A stretch of 64,000 nucleotides of DNA, taken from Dyella flagellata (GTDB taxonomy: Bacteria > Pseudomonadota > Gammaproteobacteria > Xanthomonadales > Rhodanobacteraceae). The position numbers were made by a program, and so were the translations under genes. Under the pieces are notes generated by a model. The model saw only the letters and a list, made by a program, of their open reading frames with translations. It was not told the origin of the DNA and ran no database searches. The DNA is taken from positions 1-64,000 of the forward strand of contig NZ_BSOA01000027.1 of assembly GCF_030160275.1 (NCBI RefSeq). Reading direction: 5' to 3'. Position 1 is the stretch's first letter, and each line of letters starts with the position of its first letter. Positions 24,250 to 33,233 of the stretch are shown one piece after another.

Positions 24250-24909
24250 ATGTCCAAGCGCTCGCTATTTGCCGTCGTTTTCGAAGTAAAGCCCAACGCT
24301 GCGCGCAAGGATGAGTATCTTCAGATCGCCGCCAGCCTGCGCCCCGCGTTGATGAAGATCCCCGGTTTCCTGGAAAACGAGCGATTCGGCAGCCGCTCCC
24401 GTGACGGCTATCTGTTGTCCCTGTCACTGTGGGACAACGAAAAAGCGCTGGTGCAATGGCGCACACTGGAACAACACCATGCCGCGCAGGTGCGCGGACG
24501 CGAGGGCGTGCTCGATGATTACCGCATCCGGGTGGGCGAAGTAACGCGCGTCGCCGGCTCATTCGCCGATCGCAACATAGGGTGGATGCGGCAAGACCGA
24601 ACCGAAGTCGGCCCGGCCACGGCGCTGACCATCATCGATGGCGTGCTTTCCGAGGATTCCGCGCTGAGCCAACTCACCGACGCAGCGAATCCGCTGATGC
24701 TGGAGCGTGAGGTGTTCGAACACCTCAACACCTCCGCGCGCGGTGCGACCCTTGCCAGTTGGTCCATGCAGCAGGAAGCGGATGATTTCGCCGACCAGGC
24801 CATCCGCTACAACGATGCCCGGGCGAACATCTACGCCATTCGGGTCGTCCGTGATTACGGCTTGAAGGATCGCCGCGAGGCGCCGCAGTACTACCCGAAA
24901 AAAATGTAG
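24250..24909 (+). CDS. Antibiotic-biosynthesis-monooxygenase (ABM) domain protein
   Basis: A 219-residue protein from ATG 24250. Residues 1-100 are a ferredoxin-like ABM domain (FAVVFEVKPNAARKDEYLQ, FLENERFGSRSRDGYLLSLS, VQWRTLEQHH). The C-terminal half (LEREVFEHLNTSARGATLAS, QAIRYNDARANIYAIRVVRD) is a less familiar extension with a second alpha-beta look. ABM proteins include cofactor-less monooxygenases and simple sensors. It sits in tandem with an alpha/beta hydrolase. The stop TAG is inside the GTAG foot of a BIME; the last residues, KKM, come from the A-run just before it. Confidence 0.75.
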   Translation: MSKRSLFAVVFEVKPNAARKDEYLQIAASLRPALMKIPGFLENERFGSRSRDGYLLSLSLWDNEKALVQWRTLEQHHAAQVRGREGVLDDYRIRVGEVTRVAGSFADRNIGWMRQDRTEVGPATALTIIDGVLSEDSALSQLTDAANPLMLEREVFEHLNTSARGATLASWSMQQEADDFADQAIRYNDARANIYAIRVVRDYGLKDRREAPQYYPKKM

Positions 24910-24970
24910 GCTGGGATGCAATCCCAGCATCGCCTGCTATAAAGCAGCTGGGATTGTCATCCCAGCCTAC
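24906..24970. repeat. BIME: two inverted REP hairpins
   Basis: GTAGGCTGGGATGCAATCCCAGC (hairpin 1) and GCTGGGATTGTCATCCCAGCCTAC (hairpin 2) form a divergent pair separated by a short spacer. The GTAG foot holds the stop codon of the ABM gene. Confidence 0.88.
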
Positions 24971-25033
24971 GTACTTGCGACTCGTTCTTGCTATAAATGA
25001 CCGATCCGGCCGACAAGATTCTGGGGAGCAGCT

Positions 25034-26371
25034 ATGTCGAAGCATCGGTTCCAGCGCCTTGCCGCGTTGTTCGGCGGCATGTGGCTGGCCTGCGCCATGA
25101 GCGCATCCGTGGCCCAGGCGGGCACTGCATCGTCCGCCAAGCCGGCCGATCACCCCTGGCTGCTCAAGGCCGATCGCGTGTTCGATGCGCGCAGCGAACA
25201 GGCACATGCCGGCTGGGTGGTCCTGGTGCAGGGTGACAAGATCACCGCGGTGGGCCCTACTTCGGAGGTCCATGCGCCGCCCGGCACGCAAACCATCGAC
25301 CTACCCGGTACCACCCTGCTGCCCGGCCTGATCGACGCGCACTCGCACATCTTCCTGCATCCTTACAACGAGACGCTGTGGGACGATCAGGTGCTCAAGG
25401 AAACGGTGGCCTATCGCACCATCGAAGCCGTGCAGCACGTGCACGATACTTTGATGGCCGGCTTCACCGCTCTTCGCGACCTGGGCACCGAAGGGGCGGG
25501 CTATTCCGACGTGGATGTGCAACGCGCCATCAACGAAGGCCTGATCCCTGGCCCCCATCTGTTCGTGGCGACGCGCGCCACCATCGCCGCACATTGTTAT
25601 GGCCCCGGCCCCGAAGGCTTTCGCACCGACCTGAACCTGCCCCAGGGTGGCATTCCGGTCGCCGGTGTGCCGCAAATGATCGATGCCGTGCGTGATCAGG
25701 CCGGCCACGGCGCCGACTGGATCAAGATCTATGCCGACTACCACTGCGGCAAGAGCAAGGGCGCCATGCCCACTTTCAGCGAGGAAGAACTGAAAGCCGG
25801 CGTCGACACCGCCCACTCGTTGGGCCTTCCCGTCTCCATGCACTCCACCACCGCCGAAGGCATGCACCGCGCGGTGCTGGCTGGCGTCGACACCATCGAA
25901 CACGGCTACGGCGGCACACGCGAAGTGTTCGAGTTGATGAAGCAACACAATGTCGCTTACCTGCCGACCTTGGAAGCCGAAGCCGCCTACGCCGAATACT
26001 TCCATGGCTGGAAACCTGGCCAGCCACCTACGGCGGACATGCAGCAGGCCGCCAACGCCTTCAAGTTCGCCATGCAAGCCGGCGTCACCATCGGCTGTGG
26101 CAGCGACGTGGGCGTGTTCACGCACGGCACCAACTACAAGGAACTGGAATGGATGGTACGCGACGGCATGTCACCCGCGCGGGCGCTGCTGGCCGCGACG
26201 GCGGTGGACGCGAAGATCCTGCGCCAGCAGGATCAGTTCGGGCAGCTCAAGGCCGGGCTGGACGCGGATGTCATTGCCGTACAAGGGGACCCGACCCAGG
26301 ACATCAGCGCGATCGAGCAGGTGCCGTTCGTGATGAAGGCCGGGATCATTTATAAACAGGCGAAAAACTGA
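25034..26371 (+). CDS. Exported metal-dependent amidohydrolase (prolidase/imidazolonepropionase-like clade)
   Basis: A 445-residue protein with a signal peptide ([18 protein letters not shown]). Amidohydrolase features in order: [15 protein letters not shown] (HxH metal ligands, about residue 100), [10 protein letters not shown] (candidate carboxylated Lys), [15 protein letters not shown] (metal His), DTIEHGYGG (metal His) and [12 protein letters not shown] (catalytic Asp). Close relatives hydrolyse Xaa-Pro or other dipeptides and organophosphates in the periplasm. It stands alone. A role in the histidine pathway is unlikely because a separate cytoplasmic HutI is present. Confidence 0.88.
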   Translation: MSKHRFQRLAALFGGMWLACAMSASVAQAGTASSAKPADHPWLLKADRVFDARSEQAHAGWVVLVQGDKITAVGPTSEVHAPPGTQTIDLPGTTLLPGLIDAHSHIFLHPYNETLWDDQVLKETVAYRTIEAVQHVHDTLMAGFTALRDLGTEGAGYSDVDVQRAINEGLIPGPHLFVATRATIAAHCYGPGPEGFRTDLNLPQGGIPVAGVPQMIDAVRDQAGHGADWIKIYADYHCGKSKGAMPTFSEEELKAGVDTAHSLGLPVSMHSTTAEGMHRAVLAGVDTIEHGYGGTREVFELMKQHNVAYLPTLEAEAAYAEYFHGWKPGQPPTADMQQAANAFKFAMQAGVTIGCGSDVGVFTHGTNYKELEWMVRDGMSPARALLAATAVDAKILRQQDQFGQLKAGLDADVIAVQGDPTQDISAIEQVPFVMKAGIIYKQAKN

Positions 26372-26407
26372 CCACGGCCGCCGTTTTGACCGACTAATGC
26401 AATATGG

Positions 26408-26433
26408 GAGGCTGATCATCTAGGATCAGCCTC
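26408..26433 (+). terminator. Hairpin after the amidohydrolase gene
   Basis: GAGGCTGATC (26408-26417) pairs perfectly with GATCAGCCTC (26424-26433) over a six-base loop. It lacks a U-run but lies 37 bases past the stop and ahead of an independent gene. Confidence 0.5.
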
Positions 26434-26520
26434 ATGGTCACCCCAGGGGGGCCATGGATGTCATATCTCGAGCTTCGTTCCCAAGCTGTCCCACTGTGAA
26501 CATGGAAAAAAGGCTCCCTT

Positions 26521-26979
26521 ATGTCAAAACTGCATTACGATGGAGAAAAGCACCAGGTTTCCCTGATCAGCAAGGACGGGAAAACCTTAGGTACGTGGAC
26601 TGCCTATAACAACGTCGACAGTCACGCCACGGTCAAATCCCACCTGCCGAACGGCAGCTATCAGGTTCAAGACAAAACCGCTCCGCACCGTCACGCGGCC
26701 GACCCCAATGGGCCTTATGGCTCCTATGGCATCATCCGCTTCGATGTCCCGAACCATTCAGGAATAGGCCTGCATTCCGGCCGCGCCAATGCCAAGCACC
26801 TGCCAGGCCCGCAGCATCCCACCATGGGCTGTATACGCACCTCGGACGAGGCCATGCTGGCGATCAAGGATGCGATAGCCAGTGATCCGCTCACGGTCAT
26901 GGAAGTAGCCGGCAACCGTCAGGCGCAGGCCCACTACGGTCATCATCTGCATGGACACAAAGCCCATGTGCATCCGTAA
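26521..26979 (+). CDS. Small L,D-transpeptidase-like (YkuD/Tlde1-like) protein, candidate peptidoglycan-targeting effector
   Basis: A 152-residue protein without signal peptide. The N-terminus LHYDGEKHQVSLISKDGK reads as a small beta region. The catalytic signature is LHSGRAN...HPTMGCIRTSD: His about 92, then T-x-G-C-I-R with Cys about 103, as in YkuD-type enzymes. The C-terminus is His-rich (HYGHHLHGHKAHVHP). Enzymes of this fold cut or exchange peptidoglycan peptide cross-links in the periplasm, yet this one has no export signal, as with type VI effectors of the Tlde1 group. The following gene overlaps by 29 bases and encodes an exported protein, fitting an effector-immunity pair. No secretion genes are nearby. 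Confidence 0.72.
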   Translation: MSKLHYDGEKHQVSLISKDGKTLGTWTAYNNVDSHATVKSHLPNGSYQVQDKTAPHRHAADPNGPYGSYGIIRFDVPNHSGIGLHSGRANAKHLPGPQHPTMGCIRTSDEAMLAIKDAIASDPLTVMEVAGNRQAQAHYGHHLHGHKAHVHP

Positions 26980-27403
26980 ACTCGCCTTTGTCGGGCTATC
27001 GCTGCTCGCCGCGGGCTGTGTCGCGGCACATTCGCATGCAGCCGCCTGTACTGCTACCCAGGCCGAAGCCGCGGATGCTGCCGTGGACACGCTCAATAGT
27101 TGGGCGGCCGTCGATGCGTTCCGCGTGAAGTTCAAGCAGTGCGATGACGGCAGCATTGCCGAAGGAAGCTCCGAAGCCGTCGCCCGCCTGCTGGTCGATC
27201 ATTGGGATACGCTGCACCAGCTCTCGCCCCTCATCGCGAAAACACCCGCGCTACGTTCATTCGTACTGTGGCATATCAATTCAACGCTGGACACCGGCGA
27301 TCTGGACAAGATCAAACAGAATGCCGGGCACTGCCCGAACGGCATGCAGGCTTTGTGCAAGAGCATTGCAAAAGCCGCGGTAGAGGCTTCTAGCGCGCCT
27401 TGA
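26951..27403 (+). CDS. Exported lipoprotein-like protein, candidate immunity partner
   Basis: About 150 residues from ATG 26951, or ATG 26966 (MCIRKLAF) with the signal nearer the start. The signal peptide has a lipobox-like LLAAGC. The mature part has Cys pairs and a helical region (DTLNSWAAVDAFRVKFKQCDDGSIAEG, SEAVARLLVDHWDTL, FVLWHINSTLDTGDLDKI). Proteins with this DDGSIAEG pattern often occur beside toxin-like genes, as far as I recall. The 29-base overlap with the YkuD-like gene and its periplasmic address suit an immunity function; this is inference. Confidence 0.7.
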   Translation: MDTKPMCIRKLAFVGLSLLAAGCVAAHSHAAACTATQAEAADAAVDTLNSWAAVDAFRVKFKQCDDGSIAEGSSEAVARLLVDHWDTLHQLSPLIAKTPALRSFVLWHINSTLDTGDLDKIKQNAGHCPNGMQALCKSIAKAAVEASSAP

Positions 27404-27414
27404 TTAGCCCGCTC

Positions 27415-27440
27415 GTCGCCCCGGTAGCACCCGGGGTGAC
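27415..27440 (+). terminator. GC hairpin after the YkuD-like/lipoprotein pair
   Basis: GTCGCCCCGG (27415-27424) pairs with CCGGGGTGAC (27431-27440), one mismatch, six-base loop. It lies 12 bases after the stop and before the AT-rich block. Confidence 0.55.
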
Positions 27441-27510
27441 GAATGGTTCGTGCTTTGGGTTTCCACACCCGCTGGTGTCACCTCCCTCGCCCGCGTCGGA
27501 CCCCAAAATC

Positions 27511-29035
27511 CTATTTAAACAACATTGTCGTGTCGGCGCCGTAATATTTTTTAAAAAAAGCAAAATAACCCTCAATAAACCATGAAGGCGAGGCTGCCGT
27601 TGGCAATGGCCGAACCTGCATAGGCACGGAATCAAGCGACAAACCGGAGTCAAAGACGGGCACCGAATTTGTCAGCGCAGCGCTATAGGCCTGCTTGATT
27701 TTCAACGACGCTTCATATTGTTCCGACGCCCCGTCCAATACACGAACCATGGCAGAAGAAAGAAAAATAGCGACGACAAAAACCCTGGCCGTATCCACCA
27801 TGGAATTGCCGCGGAACAGCCATATCAGCGGAACAGAAATTGCCAACACGGCAAAAAGCTCCGCAACAAGAAAAAAACCGCCCCACGGATAGTTACGAAA
27901 GTCAAAATAATCTGCCCCCGTCTTCAGCGATATCGCGGCGGTGACAATCGCCGTGGGAAAAATAACCATCAATAAAAATCCAAGCCACCTTATCATCGCA
28001 AAATTTGGCAACCCAAATATTGCGATAATCGCCGAACCACCCTTTCCTCCACGACGCCAAAAGGCGATGAATACCAACAAAATGCCAGGCACGACGAGCC
28101 CCTCCACCAGGCTCAAGCAATGCTTTTTAGCATCATGCGATAAGTGGCCGCTTGCAAAGAAAAAATCAATGACCTGCCTCGCGACTGATAAATTTTCCCC
28201 GCCAAGGACCCTATTCGAGTAAACTGCGGTAACGAGCAACGCAGTTCCGCAGCAAATCATCAAAAAAAAAGATATTGCGACGTATTGACTACGCCAGGCG
28301 TCACGCAATCGCTGAGGCCAGTTTAATATCAGCGCAAACGCAACTGCCATCAACATGATTCCGCTGTAGGCTTCCAACGTAAACGCTGCAATGAATGCAA
28401 GTACCGCAAGCCATGGCGCAGGAACGTGGCGATCGCCTGATAGACGCCAAGAGGGCATCAACTTGAACAATTCCGCAATAACCACAAATCCGACAAAAGC
28501 CGGAAGTTGATAGCAAACAAAATACACCTCATTAACCCATTTAAAGATAAGCAAAATCACAAATGCCATATAGGCCATCAATAAAACACCTCCAGCCGCA
28601 CCTTGTCGCCTCCCGTCTGCGACATGACCCATCATATAAACCTGATTAGCCACATACTCTTTAACAATCAATATGAATAGCGAAAAAATTGTCGCATTAA
28701 AAATCTTAAAAAAAAAGAAAGAAATCAACACCAAACAGCGACTTGACCGGAAAATAAATCATATCAAACAGATGGACGAGTAAATTACGTCCATACATGT
28801 CAAACACTCTGTTAGGTATCCAGTCTGGCTTGAAGCTTGGCAAGAATATGCTTTTGCCGTAACTGCCCTGCATGTGGACGACGTCGTCCCCATTGACGTA
28901 TACCCTGCTATAGGTCACACACCAGGAGACGAAAAAAACCGCAATGGAACTCAGGTGTCTTCCTAAGGCCCCTGACTTCCATTCTTGCTGACTTGGACCG
29001 CCCATGTCAGACAACGTAGTTTTTCGTACATCCAT
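27511..29035 (-). pseudogene. Frameshifted multi-pass membrane protein gene in AT-rich DNA
   Basis: The gene starts at ATG 29035 with a strong AAGGAGAG site and reads 109 codons (ending KSLFGVDFFLFF) to a stop at 28706. The remaining ~400 codons continue in another frame from about 28716 to 27511, as a protein of many TM helices (YMAFVILLIFKWVNEVYF, FVGFVVIAELF, ILVFIAFWRRGG). The break lies in a run of nine T on the coding strand (28708-28716); eight T would rejoin the frames into roughly 505 residues. The topology recalls O-antigen/glycosyltransferase-type membrane proteins. The DNA is clearly more AT-rich than its surroundings, suggesting acquisition. A sequencing error or slippery site is the alternative to true decay. 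Confidence 0.75.
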
Positions 29036-29227
29036 GCTTCTCTCCTTGTGTGACGGCGCGATACGCCATCTAAAAGATCTCCCGCCTGCCAGGCCACGAG
29101 TTCCGTCGTCCAGACAAAAGCCAAAGGCTTATGTGAAGACCGCAATCCTCTGAAGAACAGGGGCATTAGGTTCTTTCGCAAGGTCAAGGACAGAATCTGT
29201 CACCAAAGGTTCACAAGATCGGCAAAT

Positions 29228-29311
29228 CAATCCCTGCTCCTTCGCATATTGCGCGGCACTTTCGTACCCGGCATCCGTATGCCGCATCGCGCCAGTAGCG
29301 TAGATGCCGGG
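29228..29311 (-). pseudogene. Decayed copy of the urocanase (hutU) 3' end
   Basis: Translated on the minus strand this stretch reads GAMRHTDAGYESAAQYAKEQGL. The intact HutU ends [27 protein letters not shown]. The DNA similarity extends from about 29217 to 29310 when compared with 29573-29660. No stop follows at the expected place and no upstream urocanase sequence is present. It is a partial duplication or the remnant of a lost second hutU. Confidence 0.75.
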
Positions 29312-29382
29312 ATGACGATCCCTGCTTTCCATCCTGCTGGAATTACATCCCAGCCAACGAATTGCCCGCACGGCAGCCATAC

Positions 29383-29496
29383 TCACGCCACTTCAATGAC
29401 GCCGCCGACATGAGCATTGAGCGCATCCAGCTGTTCAGCTGGCACCGGCCATTGCATGTGATGGGACGGTCCCACCTTGGCCAAAATATCTGTTGA
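29383..29496 (-). pseudogene. Possible 3' remnant of an unknown gene
   Basis: The minus-strand frame ending at the TGA 29383-29385 reads STDILAKVGPSHHMQW and then PVPAEQLDALNAHVGGVIEVA. It has coding-like composition but no start or ribosome site, and the frame is not convincing upstream of about 29496. I do not recognise the source. It could equally be chance. Confidence 0.3.
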
Positions 29497-29512
29497 GTTC
29501 AGATATACGTGC

Positions 29513-29540
29513 GTAGGTTGGGGGGTGTACCCCAACCTAC
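29513..29540. repeat. REP hairpin (GTAGGTTGGGG type)
   Basis: GTAGGTTGGGG (29513-29523) pairs with CCCCAACCTAC (29530-29540). It is the same subtype as the repeat at 6837-6856 and lies 25 bases past the hutU stop. Confidence 0.8.
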
Positions 29541-29565
29541 ACAGCTCAAACGTACCGCAAGCGCG

Positions 29566-31236
29566 TTACAGCATCGGCAGATTAAGCCCCTGTTCCTTCG
29601 CGCATTCAATCGCGATGTCATAGCCAGCATCCGCATGGCGCATCACGCCAGTGCCAGGATCGTTCCACAGCACACGAGCAATACGCTTGTCGGCCGCTTC
29701 AGTGCCATCGCATACGATCACCACGCCGCTGTGCTGGCTGTAGCCCATGCCCACGCCGCCGCCGTGGTGCAAGCTCACCCACGTCGCACCACCAGCGGTA
29801 TTGAGCAGAGCATTGAGCAGCGGCCAATCGGAGACGGCGTCGCTACCGTCCTTCATCGCTTCGGTTTCGCGGTTGGGGCTGGCGACCGAGCCGGAATCGA
29901 GGTGGTCGCGGCCGATCACGATCGGCGCTTTCAGCTCGCCCTTGCGCACCATTTCGTTGAAAGCCAGGCCGAGCTTGTGACGCTGGCCCAGGCCAACCCA
30001 GCAGATGCGTGCGGGCAGGCCCTGGAAGCTGATGCGCTGTTCGGCCATGTCCAGCCAGTTGTGCAGGTGCTTGTCGTCGGGAATCAGCTCCTTCACCTTG
30101 GCGTCGGTTTTCAGGATGTCTTCCGGATCGCCGGAGAGCGCCACCCAGCGGAACGGGCCGACACCACGGCAGAACAGCGGGCGCACGAAAGCGGGCACGA
30201 AGCCGGGGAAATCGAAGGCGTTGGCACAGCCTTCGTCCTTGGCCATCTGGCGGATGTTGTTGCCGTAGTCGAAGGTGGGAATGCCTTGGGCATGAAAGGC
30301 CAGCATCGCTTCCACGTGCTTTTTCATCGCTTGCTTGGCGGCCTTGGCGGTGCCGGCCGGATCGCTCTTGCGGCGCTCGAACCACTGTTCCACCGTCCAG
30401 CCTTGCGGAAGGTAGCCGTTGACCGGGTCGTGCGCGCTGGTCTGGTCGGTGACGGCGTCGGGTTTGACACCGCGGCGAACGAGTTCGGGCAGCACGTCGG
30501 CCGCATTGCCTAGTAAGGCAATGGATTTGGCTTCGCCAGCCTTGGTGTATTTCTCGATGCGAGCGAGCGCATCGTCCAGGTCGGTGGCTTGCTCGTCGAC
30601 GTAGCGCGTATTGAGGCGGAAATCGATACGGCTCTGCTGGCATTCGATGTTGAGGCTGCACGCACCGGCCAGCGATGCCGCCAACGGTTGCGCGCCGCCC
30701 ATGCCACCCAGGCCCGCGGTGAGTATCCACTTGCCCTTGAGGCTGCCCTGGTAGTGCTGGCGGCCCATTTCCACGAAGGTTTCGTAGGTACCCTGCACGA
30801 TGCCTTGCGAGCCGATGTAGATCCACGAACCGGCGGTCATCTGGCCGTACATCATCAGGCCTTTCTTATCCAGTTCATTGAAGTGCTCCCAGTTCGCCCA
30901 CGCCGGCACCAGGTTGGAATTGGCAATGAGTACGCGCGGCGCATCGGGATGGGTGGGAAACACGCCCACCGGCTTGCCGGACTGCACCAGCAGGGTTTCG
31001 TTGTCGTTGAGGTCACGCAGGGCGCGCAGGATGGCGTCGAAGCATTCCCAGTTGCGCGCGGCGCGGCCGATACCGCCATAGACCACCAGTTCGGCCGGGT
31101 TTTCCGCCACGGCCGGGTCCAGGTTGTTCTGCAGCATGCGGTACGGGGCTTCGGTGAGCCAGCTCTTGCAGGTCAGCGCCGTGCCATGCGGAGCGCGAAT
31201 GGTGCGGGTGGTGTCGATGCGGGTGGGGGCGTTCAT
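29566..31236 (-). CDS. hutU: Urocanate hydratase
   Basis: A 556-residue protein from ATG 31236, preceded by GCAGGA. It is the full family length. It converts urocanate to imidazolone-propionate, the second step of histidine degradation, with tightly bound NAD+. Visible conserved blocks include [57 protein letters not shown]-type [12 protein letters not shown] and [19 protein letters not shown]. It stands alone here; hutF and hutI lie 20-24 kb away and no hutH or regulator is next to it. A partial decayed copy of its 3' end lies just downstream. Confidence 0.97.
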   Translation of the reverse strand: MNAPTRIDTTRTIRAPHGTALTCKSWLTEAPYRMLQNNLDPAVAENPAELVVYGGIGRAARNWECFDAILRALRDLNDNETLLVQSGKPVGVFPTHPDAPRVLIANSNLVPAWANWEHFNELDKKGLMMYGQMTAGSWIYIGSQGIVQGTYETFVEMGRQHYQGSLKGKWILTAGLGGMGGAQPLAASLAGACSLNIECQQSRIDFRLNTRYVDEQATDLDDALARIEKYTKAGEAKSIALLGNAADVLPELVRRGVKPDAVTDQTSAHDPVNGYLPQGWTVEQWFERRKSDPAGTAKAAKQAMKKHVEAMLAFHAQGIPTFDYGNNIRQMAKDEGCANAFDFPGFVPAFVRPLFCRGVGPFRWVALSGDPEDILKTDAKVKELIPDDKHLHNWLDMAEQRISFQGLPARICWVGLGQRHKLGLAFNEMVRKGELKAPIVIGRDHLDSGSVASPNRETEAMKDGSDAVSDWPLLNALLNTAGGATWVSLHHGGGVGMGYSQHSGVVIVCDGTEAADKRIARVLWNDPGTGVMRHADAGYDIAIECAKEQGLNLPML

Positions 31237-31276
31237 CGGGGGGTCCTGCGACGGCCATGGGAAAGCACCCATTATG

Positions 31277-31298
31277 GGCGCCCTGTTTCAGGGGCGCC
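31277..31298 (-). promoter_or_regulatory. Hairpin in the hutU leader
   Basis: GGCGCCCTG (31277-31285) can pair with CAGGGGCGCC (31289-31298) around TTT, about 40 bases before the hutU start. It could be a leader structure or the 3' end of an overlapping transcript; no known riboswitch is recognised. Confidence 0.35.
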
Positions 31299-31425
31299 AA
31301 CTGCGCTGCGGCAAAAGCCGGCTCTTGCGCGTGAAGCTGCAACGCCAATTGACAGGCTTTTCACCGGCGCCCAGACTCGCCAACGGAAATCCCTGGATGA
31401 CCTGCGCCCCCAACGCGGAGGCCTT

Positions 31426-31992
31426 ATGCGCGCCATAGGCTCGAAGTTCCGGTCCACCGCTGTCGCTGTCCTGCTCGTTGCAACGAGCACTGCATGGGCA
31501 GCCGACAAGCCAGTCCCCACGGATGCCCAGCTCATCGCCAGTGCCATGCGAGCGGCGCCGCCAGGCGTTGCCAAGGGCGCAACCATCGTCGCCATGAATC
31601 CCGACGGCTCGATGCGTACGCTGCGCCAAGGCAGCAATGGCTATACCTGCATGCCGGACAATCCGGCCACGCCCGGCCCCGATCCAATGTGCATGGACAA
31701 GAACGCATGGGAATGGGCACAAGCCTATATGGCGCACAAACCGCCGCCCACCGGCAAGATCGGCGTGATGTACATGCTCGAAGGCGGCACGGACGCAAGC
31801 AATACCGATCCCTACGCGAAGCAGCCGCTGCCGAGCAACCACTGGATCAAGACCGGGCCGCATTTCATGATCGTCGGCGCCGATCCATCCTTCTACGACA
31901 TGTATCCGAAGAATGCCGACCCTGATACGTCCATGCCTTATGTGATGTGGGCAGGCACGCCGTACCAGCATTTGATGGCGCCGGTGAAGTAG
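31426..31992 (+). CDS. Exported protein of unknown function
   Basis: A 188-residue protein from ATG 31426, with GGAG seven bases ahead. The signal peptide is STAVAVLLVATSTAWAAD. The mature part has conserved-looking segments GATIVAMNPDGSMRTLRQGSNGYTC, PMCMDKNAWEWAQAYMAHK, IGVMYMLEGGTDASNTDPYA and HFMIVGADPSFYDMYP. It looks like a compact periplasmic protein of a widespread uncharacterised family. It precedes the catalase/cytochrome b561 pair by 161 bases and may share its transcription. No enzymatic motif is recognised. Confidence 0.8.
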   Translation: MRAIGSKFRSTAVAVLLVATSTAWAADKPVPTDAQLIASAMRAAPPGVAKGATIVAMNPDGSMRTLRQGSNGYTCMPDNPATPGPDPMCMDKNAWEWAQAYMAHKPPPTGKIGVMYMLEGGTDASNTDPYAKQPLPSNHWIKTGPHFMIVGADPSFYDMYPKNADPDTSMPYVMWAGTPYQHLMAPVK

Positions 31993-32153
31993 CCGCCTGG
32001 TATTTCGACATCGACGCGCATATCGCATGTGAATGCGCGCAGCACCGAACGAGCATCGAGAGTGCTTGGCGTGCGAGTGTGTGCCCATCTGTAACCGTAC
32101 CACTGTCATGGACGAAGACAACCTGATGCATCCTTCCTGCCAGGACATGATCC

Positions 32154-33233
32154 ATGCATGCTTCGCCTCCCCTTTCCGGCCGCAGCGTTGTGCAGCGACT
32201 TGCGCTGATCGGCCTTGTACTGCTCATTCTCGTCCTGAGCTTCGGGTATGTCGGTGGTTGGCTGACACCGCATCGATTGACCGCGCAGCAGCTGGTGAAT
32301 CAGCTGCAAGCCAATGCTGGCGGGACATTCCCGGGCTACCGCCGCAATCACGCCAAAGGCGTGTGCGTGGCCGGTTATTTCGACAGCAACGGCCAGGCGC
32401 AGGCCTATTCGATCGCGCAAGTGTTCATGCCTGGCCGGACACCAGTAATGGGCCGCTTTGCGATTCCCGGCGGCAATCCCTATGCGCCAGACGGCAGCGC
32501 CCCGATCCGCAGCCTGGCCTTGCGCTTTACGCAAGCCAACGGCCAGCAATGGCGCACCGGCATGAACAGCATGCCGGTGTTTCTGGTTGCCACGCCGCAG
32601 GCATTCTATGAATTCCTTCAGGCCCAGCAGCCCGATCCATCCACCGGCAAGCCTAACCCCGCGAAAATGGGCGCCTTCTTTGCCGCGCATCCTGAAACAG
32701 CGGCGTTCCTCGCCTGGGTGAAGACGGCCAGGCCATCGGCCAGCTTCGCGACCGAAAGCTATTGGAGCTTGAATGCCTTCGTATTCGTCGATGCGAATGG
32801 CCAAAAGCACGCGGTGCGTTGGCGCGTAGTGCCGCAAACCAGTGGGACGTCAACCGGCGCCAGCGATGCGGATTACCTGGATGCCGATCTCACCCGGCGG
32901 CTGGCACAAGGACCACTGCGCTGGCATTTGGTGTTTACACTCGCCAATCCAGGCGATCCCACCAATGATGCGACCAAGGCATGGCCCTCGGATCGTCGCG
33001 AGATCGACGCCGGTACGCTGGTGCTTACCGGCACCGAAGCGCAGGAAAGCGGCGCCTGCCGCGATATCAATTACGACCCCACCATCCTGCCGCACGGCAT
33101 CGAGATTTCCGACGACCCGCTGCTGCCCGCACGTTCTGCCGCCTACGCCACTTCCTATCTGCGCCGCACCAGCGAGGAAGCGCATCTTCCCGGCATAGCC
33201 ACAGCCACCACCGAGCCGGAGACCCAGCCATGA
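32154..33233 (+). CDS. Catalase-family peroxidase, membrane-anchored periplasmic (SrpA-like)
   Basis: A 359-residue protein. The N-terminal helix (RLALIGLVLLILVLSFGYVGGWL) anchors or exports it. The minimal catalase fold follows. FPGYRRNHAKGVCVAGYF contains the distal His, and the C-terminal PARSAAYATSYLRR carries the proximal heme Tyr in the R-x3-Y pattern. Such 300-350-residue catalase-like proteins act as heme peroxidases outside the cytoplasm. The stop overlaps the ATG of a cytochrome b561 gene (ATGA), suggesting electrons come from the membrane quinone pool. Confidence 0.88.
   Translation: MHASPPLSGRSVVQRLALIGLVLLILVLSFGYVGGWLTPHRLTAQQLVNQLQANAGGTFPGYRRNHAKGVCVAGYFDSNGQAQAYSIAQVFMPGRTPVMGRFAIPGGNPYAPDGSAPIRSLALRFTQANGQQWRTGMNSMPVFLVATPQAFYEFLQAQQPDPSTGKPNPAKMGAFFAAHPETAAFLAWVKTARPSASFATESYWSLNAFVFVDANGQKHAVRWRVVPQTSGTSTGASDADYLDADLTRRLAQGPLRWHLVFTLANPGDPTNDATKAWPSDRREIDAGTLVLTGTEAQESGACRDINYDPTILPHGIEISDDPLLPARSAAYATSYLRRTSEEAHLPGIATATTEPETQP

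Larger units (their letters stand above)
29036..29565. other. Gene-debris region upstream of the frameshifted gene
   Basis: No intact gene is seen in these 530 bases. They hold a decayed hutU 3' fragment (about 29228-29311), degenerate REP sequence (29304-29361, with CGGGATGACGATCC and ATTACATCCCAGCC), a possible 3' coding remnant (29383-29496) and a REP hairpin (29513-29540). This looks like an insertion and deletion hot spot next to hutU. Confidence 0.65.

Noticed and set aside
25034-26371. Second imidazolonepropionase
   Set aside because: It has a signal peptide and the prolidase-like arrangement, while a proper HutI is present at 53653.
28706-28734. Programmed ribosomal frameshift for the membrane-protein gene
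   Set aside because: A T9 slippery run is present, but no stimulatory structure is visible and the surrounding region is decaying. It is retained as a pseudogene or phase-variable candidate.
31340-31380. TTGACA-like promoter before the exported protein at 31426
   Set aside because: A TTGACA is present at about 31348, but no convincing -10 box lies at 16-18 bases from it.
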